From an uncultured Pelagibacteraceae bacterium (GTDB taxonomy: Bacteria; Pseudomonadota; Alphaproteobacteria; Pelagibacterales; Pelagibacteraceae), in NCBI GenBank assembly GCA_902516065.1, contig CABXXB010000009.1, positions 1 through 32,091 on the forward strand: a DNA stretch of 32,091 bases. Direction: 5' to 3'. Below the pieces are notes generated by a model. It had not been told where the DNA came from. It ran no database searches and saw only the letters and a program-made list of their open reading frames with translations. The number at the start of each line of letters is the position of its first letter. The first letter of the stretch is position 1. Shown here piece after piece: positions 8,922-17,070 of this stretch. The position numbers and the translations under genes are program-made.

Positions 8922-9536
8922 ATGAAATTAGTTAAAGACACAGACAACGATAAAATCTCAAATAAAGTTTCAGATAAAGAGGCTGAAGAAGCTTTTAAAA
9001 CAATATTGTCTTGGATGGGTGAAGACCCAAATAGGGAGGGATTGTTAGAAACTCCCAAGAGAGTTGTAAAAGCATTCAAAGAATATTTTAAAGGATATAA
9101 AGAAGATGCTAATCAAATTTTAGATAAAACTTTTGGTGATGTTGAGGGCTACGATGATATGGTTGTTCAAAAAAATATTTCAGTTCAAAGTCACTGTGAG
9201 CATCACATGGCACCTATTATAGGTAAAGCACACGTAGCTTACATTCCAAAAGAGAGAGTAGTAGGTCTAAGTAAGTTAGCTAGAGTTGTAGAAGTTTTTT
9301 CAAAAAGACTACAAACACAAGAGAGACTTACTATGCAAATAGCGAATACATTAATGGAATCTTTAGATGCAAAGGGAGTAGCCGTAACAATAGACTCCAC
9401 ACATCAATGTATGACTATGAGAGGTATTAAAAAAGAACAAGCTTCAACAGTTACAAACTATTATTTAGGTCAATTTAAAGAAGATCTTAGTTACCAAAAT
9501 AGATACTTAAGATTTATTAGTATAGCAAAAGATTAA
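8922..9536 (+). CDS. folE: GTP cyclohydrolase I
   Basis: The 204-residue enzyme shows the FolE signatures: EDPNREGLLETPKRVVKAF, the zinc and catalytic motif SHCEHHMAPIIGKAHVAYIP (C92, H95), LSKLARVVEVFSKRLQTQER, and the third zinc ligand in HQCMTMRGI (C163). It converts GTP to 7,8-dihydroneopterin triphosphate, the first step towards folate, which links it to the folate-dependent one-carbon reactions elsewhere in the window. The stop is one base before the next gene's GTG start. Confidence 0.95.
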   Translation: MKLVKDTDNDKISNKVSDKEAEEAFKTILSWMGEDPNREGLLETPKRVVKAFKEYFKGYKEDANQILDKTFGDVEGYDDMVVQKNISVQSHCEHHMAPIIGKAHVAYIPKERVVGLSKLARVVEVFSKRLQTQERLTMQIANTLMESLDAKGVAVTIDSTHQCMTMRGIKKEQASTVTNYYLGQFKEDLSYQNRYLRFISIAKD

Positions 9537-9537
9537 A

Positions 9538-10542
9538 GTGTCAGAACAATTTAAAGCTCTTATACTTAATCAAGATGGTGAAAGTTTTAATAGAGAGGTA
9601 AAATCTGTTGAAAAAAGTTTTTTAAAACACGGAGATGTAACCGTAAAAGTTGAATATTCTGGATTGAATTATAAAGATGCCCTTATCTTAAAAAATGGAG
9701 CAAGATTAGTTAAAGAGTTTCCACATATCCCAGGAATAGATTTTAGTGGTGTTGTAGAAGAAAGTAATCATAAAGACTTTAAATCTGGTGATGAAATTAT
9801 TTTAACTGGATGGAGAGTCGGTGAAATATTTTATGGTGGATACTCTCAATATGCAAAAGTTAATGGAGATTTTTTAGTTAAAAAACCAAAAAGTCTATCT
9901 CTTAAACAAGCTATGATAATGGGTACAGCTGGATTTACTGCACTACAATGTTCATTTACTGCAAAAACTACTAGAGAAGAATTATTGTTAGGTGAAAAAG
10001 TTCAAAGTGTTATTGTTAGTGGTGCTTCAGGTGGAGTAGGAAGTATAGCAGTAATGATACTTAACAAACTTGGATGTGATGTTACTGCCGTTACTGGAAA
10101 AGATAGTAATAAAGATTATTTAAAATCAATAGGCGCCAAAAATGTTGTAAATACTAGTGAATTGATGAAAGATGCAAGACCTCTAGACAAAGGTTTATGG
10201 GATGGTGCAGTTGATACTGTTGGAGGCAAAGTTCTAGAAAATATTTTATCACAAACAAAAGATGCAGGTATTGTAGCATCGTGTGGTAATGCAGCAGATA
10301 TCAAATTAAACACTACAGTTATGCCATTTATAATTAGAGGAGTTAAACTTTGGGGCATAAACTCTGTAACTGCATCAATTAAAAGAAGACAATTTTTATG
10401 GAGTGAAGCTGCAAAATTGATTGATTTCGAGATTCTTGAGAAATCAGTTAAAGAAATTAATTTAGATCAGGTCATAGATATTTATCCTAAGATGTTGAAA
10501 GGAGAAACATCAGGAAGATATATTATAAATTTGAACAAATAA
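9538..10542 (+). CDS. acuI: Acrylyl-CoA reductase AcuI/YhdH-type quinone oxidoreductase
   Basis: This 334-residue member of the zinc-free medium-chain reductases belongs to the YhdH/YhfP/AcuI group: SGLNYKDALILKNGARLV, the IPGIDFSGVVEES block, DEIILTGWRVGE, and the NADPH-binding loop SGASGGVGS (161-169). In DMSP-degrading marine bacteria AcuI reduces toxic acryloyl-CoA to propionyl-CoA. A GTG start is used, one base after the folE stop; no better ATG fits the N-terminus. It overlaps the LysR gene by TAATG. The subgroup fits well, but assignment to AcuI rather than a general YhdH oxidoreductase needs phylogeny. Confidence 0.75.
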   Translation: MSEQFKALILNQDGESFNREVKSVEKSFLKHGDVTVKVEYSGLNYKDALILKNGARLVKEFPHIPGIDFSGVVEESNHKDFKSGDEIILTGWRVGEIFYGGYSQYAKVNGDFLVKKPKSLSLKQAMIMGTAGFTALQCSFTAKTTREELLLGEKVQSVIVSGASGGVGSIAVMILNKLGCDVTAVTGKDSNKDYLKSIGAKNVVNTSELMKDARPLDKGLWDGAVDTVGGKVLENILSQTKDAGIVASCGNAADIKLNTTVMPFIIRGVKLWGINSVTASIKRRQFLWSEAAKLIDFEILEKSVKEINLDQVIDIYPKMLKGETSGRYIINLNK

Positions 10543-11429
10543 TGGATTGGGACAAATTAAAAATATTTCATGCTGTCGCTGAGGCTGGAAGTTTTACAAA
10601 TGCAACAATCAATTTAAATTTAAGCCAATCAGCTATAAGTAGACAAATTCAATCATTGGAACAAGATCTTAAGGTTCAATTATTTGAGAGACATGCAAGA
10701 GGATTAACTCTTACTGAAAATGGCGAATATGTATTCAAAACAGCTCATGAAGTTATCAGTAAGTTAAAAGAGGTAGAAACCTCTTTAGGTGATCAAAAAA
10801 ATAAGCCCACAGGAAAATTAACAATCACTACTGTAAGAAGCTTTGGGACTCACTGGTTAACACCTAGAATTGAAGAATTTATGAGACTTAATCCCGAAAT
10901 TGAAACTGAACTCGTATTTGATGATAAGGAGTTAGATTTGAGTACTAGACAAGCTGATATCGGTATTTTCATGAGAAGACCTAAACAACTTAATTATATT
11001 CAAAAAAAGCTAGTTGATATTAAGTATTATATATATGGTTCAAATAAATATTTAGAAAAACACGGAATGCCTAAAACTGTTGGTGATTTAAACAAACATA
11101 AATTTATATCTTTTGGAAAAGGTGCTCCTTCACCAGTTTATAATCCTGATTGGGCGTTAAAACTTGGAATGCATGATGGAAAAAAAAGAAAAACTATAAT
11201 GAAAGTTAACAGTGTTATGGGTTTACTTTTAGCAGTTGAGTCAGGGGTTGGATTAGCCGCTTTACCAGAATATTTAGTTACAAATTCAAACAATGTTATA
11301 AAAGTCCTCCCAAAATCAGAGGGACCTATAACAGAGGCCCACTTTGTTTATCCTCAATCACTTAAAAATACTGCTAGAGTCCAGGCTTTTAGAAACTTCT
11401 TGTTTAGCAAGATAGGTGATTGGAAATAG
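10542..11429 (+). CDS. LysR-family transcriptional regulator
   Basis: The 295-residue protein has an N-terminal winged helix-turn-helix (residues 1-60, FHAVAEAGSFTNATINLNLS and SAISRQIQSLEQDLKVQLFER) and a periplasmic-binding-protein-like effector domain from about 90 to the end. Its ATG overlaps the TAA of the acuI-like gene, an unusual arrangement for LysR regulators, which are mostly divergent from their targets. It may control its own operon or act elsewhere; the effector cannot be predicted from sequence. Confidence 0.9.
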   Translation: MDWDKLKIFHAVAEAGSFTNATINLNLSQSAISRQIQSLEQDLKVQLFERHARGLTLTENGEYVFKTAHEVISKLKEVETSLGDQKNKPTGKLTITTVRSFGTHWLTPRIEEFMRLNPEIETELVFDDKELDLSTRQADIGIFMRRPKQLNYIQKKLVDIKYYIYGSNKYLEKHGMPKTVGDLNKHKFISFGKGAPSPVYNPDWALKLGMHDGKKRKTIMKVNSVMGLLLAVESGVGLAALPEYLVTNSNNVIKVLPKSEGPITEAHFVYPQSLKNTARVQAFRNFLFSKIGDWK

Positions 11430-11491
11430 CCTAATAGATAAATATAAGTCTATAAATTCTTAAAAAAACTCTTTACAACTGCGACACTATA

Positions 11492-11528
11492 TGCGATTGA
11501 TAATCATTCGCATTGAGAATAATTCTCA
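11492..11528 (+). promoter_or_regulatory. Tandem Fur-like iron operators
   Basis: Two adjacent palindromes lie 31 bp before the iron-binding protein gene. The first (11492-11512) is a 21-bp inverted repeat with arms TGCGA, TGAT and ATCA, TCGCA, mismatched only at three A/T positions. The second (11514-11528) is TGAGAATAATTCTCA, a 7-1-7 repeat that resembles the classic Fur box (TGATAATNATTATCA). TCATTCGCA occurs at 11504-11512 and 11526-11534, 22 bp apart, so two dimers could bind the same face of the helix. Iron-dependent repression is inferred from the gene downstream. The strong SD AAGGAG lies at 11550-11555. Confidence 0.7.
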
Positions 11529-11558
11529 TTCGCAAAATAACGTAAATTTAAGGAGATT

Positions 11559-12587
11559 ATGAGAAAAATATCAATATTTGCATTAATAATGTCTTTATGT
11601 GTATCTGCTTTTGCAGTCGCAAACGAGGTTAACATTTTTAATGCAAGACACTACAAAGCAGATTCTGAGCTTTATTCGAAGTTTACAAGTATGACTGGAA
11701 TTAAAGTTAATCTGATAAATGGAAAATCTGGAGCCCTAGAAAAAAGAATAATTGAAGAGGGTGCAGATTCTTCCGCAGATCTTTATATCACTGCTGACGC
11801 TGGAAGATGTGGCGCTATGGATGCAAAAGGGCATCTTCAAAGTGGTTTATCATCTAAAGCTATAAAAGCTGCTGTTCCAAAAACCTTTAGAACAAGTAAA
11901 TGGGTTGGAATCGCAAAAAGAGCTAGAATAATTTATTATTCACCTGAAAGAGTTACTGGTGCTGAACTATCTGGAATGACTTATGAAGGTCTAGCTGATC
12001 CTAAATGGAAAGGAAGATTAGTAATAAGAAAATCTAGCAACATATATAATAAATCTCTTGTAGCTTCATTAATTGAAAATAATGGAAAAAAAGCTACAGC
12101 TGAATGGGCAAAAGGGGTTGTTGCAAATATGGCTAGAGACTCTAAAGGAAATGATAGAGCTCAAATTATGGCAGTAGCTGCTGGTGAAGCGGATATAGCT
12201 GTAGCTAATACTTATTATTTAGCTTTAATGTTATCTGGTAAAAAAGGTGCAGAGCAACAAGAAGCTGCTAAAAAGGTTAAAGCTTTCTTCCCTAATCAGA
12301 ATGATAGAGGAACACATATGAATGTTAGTTGTGCAGCTCTAGTCAAAGGAGCTCCTAATAAAGCTAATGCTATTAAACTTGTAGAGTTTTTATTAACTCC
12401 ACAATCTCAAGAGCACTTTACAAACAATACTTTTGAGTTTCCAATGATTGATGGTGTTTCACCAAGTCCATTAGTAGTGAATAACTTAGGATTAGATTTC
12501 AAACAAGATATGAATACTAAGTTGGCTTCTTATGGAAAAAATCAAGCTGCTGCATTAGAAGCAATGACAGCTGCAGGTTGGAAGTAG
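11559..12587 (+). CDS. fbpA: Iron(III) ABC transporter substrate-binding protein
   Basis: The 342-residue protein has a signal peptide (IFALIMSLCVSAFAVANE) and the FbpA/FutA fold: VNIFNARHYKADSELYSKF at the N-terminus, an ADLYITADAGRC block, and the NTYYLALM segment whose adjacent tyrosines are iron ligands in this family. It captures ferric iron in the periplasm for the permease and ATPase downstream. A clean GGAG ribosome binding site precedes the ATG, and Fur-like operators lie upstream. The permease is more than 300 bp downstream, separated by a small ORF and an RNA-like hairpin, so the binding protein may be expressed above the rest of the system. Confidence 0.9.
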   Translation: MRKISIFALIMSLCVSAFAVANEVNIFNARHYKADSELYSKFTSMTGIKVNLINGKSGALEKRIIEEGADSSADLYITADAGRCGAMDAKGHLQSGLSSKAIKAAVPKTFRTSKWVGIAKRARIIYYSPERVTGAELSGMTYEGLADPKWKGRLVIRKSSNIYNKSLVASLIENNGKKATAEWAKGVVANMARDSKGNDRAQIMAVAAGEADIAVANTYYLALMLSGKKGAEQQEAAKKVKAFFPNQNDRGTHMNVSCAALVKGAPNKANAIKLVEFLLTPQSQEHFTNNTFEFPMIDGVSPSPLVVNNLGLDFKQDMNTKLASYGKNQAAALEAMTAAGWK

Positions 12588-12593
12588 TAATAA

Positions 12594-12782
12594 GTGAAAA
12601 AGAATTTATTTACTTTTAATTTAAATAATTCTTCTGAGAAGAGGGGTTCATATAGTAGTCAGGAAACTTGTGAACCTTGCTCTTCAGAGTGTGAGAAGAT
12701 TAAAAGTAGAATAAATAACAGGAAATTATCTGATATTAAAGACGAAGAGATCTTAAATACTCTTACCCCGTTTAAATATTGA
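12594..12782 (+). CDS. Small Cys-rich hypothetical protein in the iron operon
   Basis: A 62-residue frame begins with GTG 6 bp after the fbpA stop and contains CEPCSSEC (CxxCxxxC, about residues 26-33) followed by a short basic/acidic helix. No signal peptide or membrane segment is visible. The cysteine spacing could bind a metal or an Fe-S centre. I do not recognise a family and there is no obvious ribosome binding site, so translation would rely on coupling to fbpA. The position between iron-transport genes makes an iron-related role attractive but unproven. Confidence 0.45.
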   Translation: MKKNLFTFNLNNSSEKRGSYSSQETCEPCSSECEKIKSRINNRKLSDIKDEEILNTLTPFKY

Positions 12783-12798
12783 TATTTTTTCTTTTTAA

Positions 12799-12862
12799 TG
12801 TGCTCAAAGCTCTGTCTCCGCAGCTAGGATTCTTACCCTTTCCTAAATTAGCTTTGGGCACA
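12799..12862 (+). ncRNA. Candidate structured RNA element ahead of the iron permease
   Basis: The bases 12799-12811 and 12850-12862 form a 13-bp stem (TGTGCTCAAAGCT against AGCTTTGGGCACA) with one T.G pair, which is a wobble in plus-strand RNA but a mismatch (A.C) in minus-strand RNA. Inside are two further helices: CTG/CAG (12812-12814 with 12821-12823) and TAGGA/TCCTA (12825-12829 with 12841-12845), with pyrimidine-rich loops TCTCCG and TTCTTACCCTT. The result is a three-way junction of higher G+C than its surroundings. It is not followed by a U-tract, so it is not a simple terminator. I know no riboswitch class with this sequence. Confidence 0.5.
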
Positions 12863-12916
12863 AAAAAAATTTTATAAGGTATATCAAAAAATCACATTAT
12901 ATTATAAACCAAAGTT

Positions 12917-14536
12917 ATGTTTAAGACTTTAAATATTTGGTTTGTGTTATCACTTTTAGTTTCTATAGGTGTATTAATTCCCATATTTACAGTTTTTTTT
13001 AGTTTCTTTGAAAATACATCAAATTATTATCAAATTCTGAAAGAAACTTTTCTTGTAGAATATATTTTTAACTCAATAATTTTATTAATTTCAGTTTTAA
13101 TTCTAACTTTTATTATTGGAACAGGGTGTGCTTACTTAGTTTCATTTTACAAATTTCCTTTAAGTAATTTTTTTAAATGGGCATTAATATTATCATTTGC
13201 AGTACCTCCTTATATTTATGCTTATTCACTAACTGCTTTTTTTGAAAACTATGGGACCGCTTTCACTATTTTAAAAAATTTGTTTGGCGAGGCAAATTAT
13301 AATCAGAATATCCCAAAATTTGATGGTATTTTTGGAGCAATACTTTCGCTATCTTTTTCATTATATGCTTATGTATATATTCTCACTAGAGCATCTTTTT
13401 TATATCAATCTCAAAACCTAATTGATTTAGGAAGAAATCTTGGTTTTTCAAAATTTAAATCCATTTTTTCTTTAATTTTACCGTCTGCTCGGCCTGCTAT
13501 TGTAGCAGGGTTATCTCTTGTTGCGATGGAAACATTAGCTGAATTCGGTGCAGTTGACTTTTTTTCTATAAATACTCTTACAACAGGAATTTATAATTCT
13601 TGGATAACTTTTGATGATTTGGCTTTTTCAAATAGATTATCTTTTTTTTTACTCTTGTTTATATTTGCACTCTTTATTTTAGAGAACCTATCAAGAAAAA
13701 AAGCAAGATATCATTTAAATGTTAGAGGTGGTTTTAAACAAAAAGAAAAAATACAATTATCTGGAAGTAAATCCTTTTTAGCATTTATATTTTGCTTTAC
13801 TATTTTTTCATTAAGTTTTTTATTTCCTTTAAGTCAAATGTTGTATTGGACAATTAAATTTCCCGAAAATTTATTTGACTTAGATATTATTTCATTAACT
13901 TTAAATACTGTTTATTTAGTTTTATTATCTAGTTTAGTGCTGATATTGTTTTCTCTTATTTCTAATTATGGTAATAGAGTATCAAAAAATAAATTTTTGA
14001 ATTTCTTATCCACTTTATCGATTTCAGGTTATGCAATCCCAGGTGTGATTTTAGCTGTTGCTTTTATAACTTTTATAGCTTGGTTTGATGAAAATATTGT
14101 AAAAGCATTTGGCTTCTTATCAATTAAAAAATTATTTATTGGCTCTATACTTGGTTTAATTATAGTTTATTTTGTAAGATTTTACTCGTTAGCTTTTAAT
14201 GGAATCAAATCTGGATATGAAAAAATAAATATGTCAGTCGATGAAAGTTCTTATTTACTTGGTTATTCTAAGAAAAAAACTTTTTTGAAAATTCATATTC
14301 CCTTTTTAAGAAACTCACTTTTATTTGTTTGTATACTTATTTCTCTTGAAATTATAAGAGAATTACCAATCACTTTAATTCTAAGGCCATTTAATTTTGA
14401 AACTTTTGCAACCACAGCTTATATTTCTGCTTCAGAGGATTTATTAGAAGCCGCAGCTGTTCCTTCATTATTTTTAATTTTAATTGCATCCATATTTATA
14501 ATGATTACATCTAAATATATTTTAAGAGAAAAATGA
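12917..14536 (+). CDS. fbpB: Iron(III) ABC transporter permease
   Basis: The 539-residue membrane protein has about 12 hydrophobic segments in two homologous halves, each ending in a binding-protein-dependent permease loop: first near LGRNLGFSKFKSIFSLILPSA (ATPase-contacting EAA-like region), second near ESSYLLGYSKKKTFLKIHIP. This duplicated architecture is typical of FbpB/SfuB. It moves Fe3+ through the inner membrane from the upstream binding protein. The ATG is preceded by TATATTATAAACC and no good SD, so a local promoter is possible. It overlaps the ATPase gene by ATGA. Confidence 0.9.
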   Translation: MFKTLNIWFVLSLLVSIGVLIPIFTVFFSFFENTSNYYQILKETFLVEYIFNSIILLISVLILTFIIGTGCAYLVSFYKFPLSNFFKWALILSFAVPPYIYAYSLTAFFENYGTAFTILKNLFGEANYNQNIPKFDGIFGAILSLSFSLYAYVYILTRASFLYQSQNLIDLGRNLGFSKFKSIFSLILPSARPAIVAGLSLVAMETLAEFGAVDFFSINTLTTGIYNSWITFDDLAFSNRLSFFLLLFIFALFILENLSRKKARYHLNVRGGFKQKEKIQLSGSKSFLAFIFCFTIFSLSFLFPLSQMLYWTIKFPENLFDLDIISLTLNTVYLVLLSSLVLILFSLISNYGNRVSKNKFLNFLSTLSISGYAIPGVILAVAFITFIAWFDENIVKAFGFLSIKKLFIGSILGLIIVYFVRFYSLAFNGIKSGYEKINMSVDESSYLLGYSKKKTFLKIHIPFLRNSLLFVCILISLEIIRELPITLILRPFNFETFATTAYISASEDLLEAAAVPSLFLILIASIFIMITSKYILREK

Positions 14537-15594
14537 GTAATAATTTTTTAGAAGTTAAAAATGTTGATTTCACAATTGGTGGAAAAACAAAGGTTAAAAA
14601 TGTATCTTTTTCTATTGAAAATGAAGGTGATACTATTTGCCTTTTAGGCCCATCAGGTATTGGAAAAACAACAATACTAAGAACAATAGCTGGATTAGAA
14701 AAAATTCAAAAAGGCTTAATTAAACTCAATGGCAAAGTATTATCTTCAAAAGAGATAAATGTAGAACCAGAAGATAGAAAGATTTCCTTGGCGTTTCAAG
14801 AAAATAGCCTGTTTCCACATTACACAGTTGAAAAAAATATATTATTAGGTGAAGAAAGAAATAAAAAACAAAAAAATAAAAAACTAAGTTTTAAAGAAAT
14901 AATAAATTTATTAGATATATCAAATATATTAAAACAATATCCTCATGAAATCAGCGCTGGGGAAGCTCAAAGGGTTTCGCTTGCAAGGTCTTTATTAACT
15001 GGAGCAGATCTTTTATTACTTGATGAACCATTATCTAATGTTGATCAAAGTTTTAAGGAGGAAATACAAGTAAGATTAAAAAAGATTTTAAAAAAACTTA
15101 AGATAACGACTATTATAGTCACTCATGACTCATATGAAGCTTTTTATTTAGGGTCAAAATGTGGAATAATTTTAAATCAAAAACTAAAACAATTTGATGA
15201 TCCCTATAAAGTTTACCACTTCCCAAACTCTATTGAGGTAGTAAATTTTTTAAATAGAGGCATATTGATCCCAGCTAAAGTTACAAGTCCAAAAAGTCTT
15301 GATAATGAAGATTTAGGAACAATAACTGGCAATTTTATAAAACCATTTCCAATAGGATCTAATGTAAAACTTTTAATACAGCCAGAAGATTTACAACATG
15401 ATGATAAAAGTAATTTACAGTTAGAAGTTGTTGATAGAAAATTTAGAGGAACAAGTTTTATATATACTTTAAAAACACCTAGTAATACTCTAATTCCTGT
15501 ATTTGTTCATTCACATCATATTCATCAACACGAGGTGGATGAAAAATTTGGAATTAAAAGACCAATTCATATTGATCATATAGTTTGCTTCTAA
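14533..15594 (+). CDS. fbpC: Iron(III) ABC transporter ATP-binding protein
   Basis: The 353-residue ATPase has a Walker A (GPSGIGKTT), a Q-loop in LAFQENSLFPH, a variant signature ISAGEAQR in place of LSGGQQR, Walker B (LLLLDEPLSNVD) and an H-loop in VTHDSYEA. A C-terminal TOBE-like extension from about 245 is typical of FbpC. It powers the FbpB permease. The start overlaps the permease stop by ATGA. The degenerate signature still keeps the catalytic pattern. Confidence 0.9.
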   Translation: MSNNFLEVKNVDFTIGGKTKVKNVSFSIENEGDTICLLGPSGIGKTTILRTIAGLEKIQKGLIKLNGKVLSSKEINVEPEDRKISLAFQENSLFPHYTVEKNILLGEERNKKQKNKKLSFKEIINLLDISNILKQYPHEISAGEAQRVSLARSLLTGADLLLLDEPLSNVDQSFKEEIQVRLKKILKKLKITTIIVTHDSYEAFYLGSKCGIILNQKLKQFDDPYKVYHFPNSIEVVNFLNRGILIPAKVTSPKSLDNEDLGTITGNFIKPFPIGSNVKLLIQPEDLQHDDKSNLQLEVVDRKFRGTSFIYTLKTPSNTLIPVFVHSHHIHQHEVDEKFGIKRPIHIDHIVCF

Positions 15595-15609
15595 TAAAAA
15601 CTTTCGTAA

Positions 15610-16311
15610 ATGAGCAATAAATCAAAAAACTTTTTTAAAGGCATAAAAGATACAAGTCCATTAATGATACCAGTAGTACCATTTGGGATTATTTTTGGAG
15701 TGTTAGCAATTGATTTAGGGTTAACACCATTAACGACGATTGCAATGTCAGTTATTATTTTTGGTGGTGCATCACAGATAATTTTTCTTCAATTATTTTC
15801 AGCAGGTGCCTCTTCTTTTGTGATTTTAAGTTCAGTTGGGGCTGTAAATTCAAGACATTTATTATATGGAACTGTTTTATCTGAACATCTCTCTGATTTA
15901 AACCTAACATGGAAAATAATTGTTTCATATTTTTTAGTTGATCAAGCTTTTGCAGTTTCAAATAATCATTTTAAGAAAAACAAAGAAGATAAAGATAAAT
16001 ATTTTCATTTAATTGGCGGAGGTTTGAATTGTTGGACAATTTGGCAAATTACAACAATAATAGGAATTTATCTTGGTTCAATAATTCCAGAAAAGTTAGG
16101 TTTAACTTTTGCAATTCCACTAACATTTTTAGCATTACTAGTTAATGATTTTAGAAAGTTTATTAATGTAATTGTAATTATCATATCAGGTTCCATTGCA
16201 ACATTAGGCTATCAAATAATCCCTTATAAGGCATATGTGATTGTTGCAGCTTTTGTAGGATTGTTTGTGGCGTTTATATTAACAAAATTTTTAAAAAAAA
16301 ATTATGAGTAA
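15610..16311 (+). CDS. azlC: AzlC-family branched-chain amino acid exporter, large subunit
   Basis: The 233-residue membrane protein carries the AzlC pattern: PLMIPVVPFGIIFGVLAIDLG, then FGGASQIIFLQLFSAGA and NSRHLLYG, with further hydrophobic segments to the C-terminus. AzlC with AzlD forms a two-component exporter for branched-chain amino acids or similar substrates. It starts 15 bp after the iron ATPase and overlaps the AzlD gene by 8 bp. The substrate is not predictable here. Confidence 0.9.
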   Translation: MSNKSKNFFKGIKDTSPLMIPVVPFGIIFGVLAIDLGLTPLTTIAMSVIIFGGASQIIFLQLFSAGASSFVILSSVGAVNSRHLLYGTVLSEHLSDLNLTWKIIVSYFLVDQAFAVSNNHFKKNKEDKDKYFHLIGGGLNCWTIWQITTIIGIYLGSIIPEKLGLTFAIPLTFLALLVNDFRKFINVIVIIISGSIATLGYQIIPYKAYVIVAAFVGLFVAFILTKFLKKNYE

Positions 16312-16618
16312 TTTAGCATTAATAATTTATTGTGGATTGATTACCTTTTTAACAAGGTTTTCAATGATTGCTCTACTAAAAAAAGAAATGTTTAACGATA
16401 GAATTAGAGAAGTTTTATCTTATGTGCCATCAGCAATCTTTCCTGCAATTATTTTTCCAGCTATATTTTTAGATAATTCTGGATTTATTCAATTAGATGA
16501 TAATCCTAAAATTTTAGCATCAATTATTGCTATGATTATTGGAGTTTTTAGTAAAAATGTTTTAGCAACAATATTTTCTGGTTTATTTTCATACTGGACC
16601 ATAATTTTTATTTTTTGA
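16304..16618 (+). CDS. azlD: AzlD-family small subunit
   Basis: This 104-residue protein has four hydrophobic segments and the AzlD features: an N-terminal LITFLTRFSMIAL and VLSYVPSAIFPAIIFPAIF in the middle. It is the obligate small partner of AzlC, whose reading frame it overlaps by 8 bp. Its length is normal. Confidence 0.9.
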   Translation: MSNLALIIYCGLITFLTRFSMIALLKKEMFNDRIREVLSYVPSAIFPAIIFPAIFLDNSGFIQLDDNPKILASIIAMIIGVFSKNVLATIFSGLFSYWTIIFIF

Positions 16619-16675
16619 GTTATCTAGAAATTAAATAAATTGTTTTTTATATTTTAAGATATATAGTTTTTATAA

Positions 16676-17059
16676 ATGACAATAAAATCATCTCAAACTC
16701 TAGTTCAGGAAGCTTTAAAAGAAATTAAAACAATTAATACCGATGAAGCATATGAGTTATCACAAAATGACAAATGTAACTTAATTGATATAAGAGATGT
16801 TCGAGAATTAGAAAATGAGGGAAGAGTTGAAAATTCACATCATATACCTAGAGGCATGTTAGAATTTTGGTTAGATCCTGAAAGTGCTTACTTTAAAAAA
16901 GGAAAATTAGATCCTAATAAGGAAATGGTTTTATTTTGTGCTGGAGGATTAAGATCAGCACTTGCAACAAAATCTCTTAAAGAAATGGGCTTTGAAAAAG
17001 TTTCACATATTGAAGGTGGATTTGCAGCTTTAAAACAAAGTAAGTTTAAAATAAGTTAA
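16676..17059 (+). CDS. Rhodanese-like domain protein
   Basis: A single rhodanese domain of 127 residues. The family blocks NLIDIRDVRELENEGRVENS and HHIPRGMLEFWLDP are followed by the active-site loop VLFCAGGLRSA with cysteine C88 positioned to carry a persulfide, and HIEGGFAALK at the end. It likely transfers sulfane sulfur in the cytoplasm; the acceptor is unknown. It begins 57 bp after AzlD with no evident ribosome binding site and is followed by the PhyH-like gene after 11 bp. Confidence 0.9.
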   Translation: MTIKSSQTLVQEALKEIKTINTDEAYELSQNDKCNLIDIRDVRELENEGRVENSHHIPRGMLEFWLDPESAYFKKGKLDPNKEMVLFCAGGLRSALATKSLKEMGFEKVSHIEGGFAALKQSKFKIS

Positions 17060-17070
17060 AAAAAAATTAA

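Noticed and set aside
12799-12862. tRNA-like fold (7-bp acceptor-like ends)
   Set aside because: There is no T-loop TTCRA motif, no proper anticodon arm and the closing stem continues well past 7 bp.
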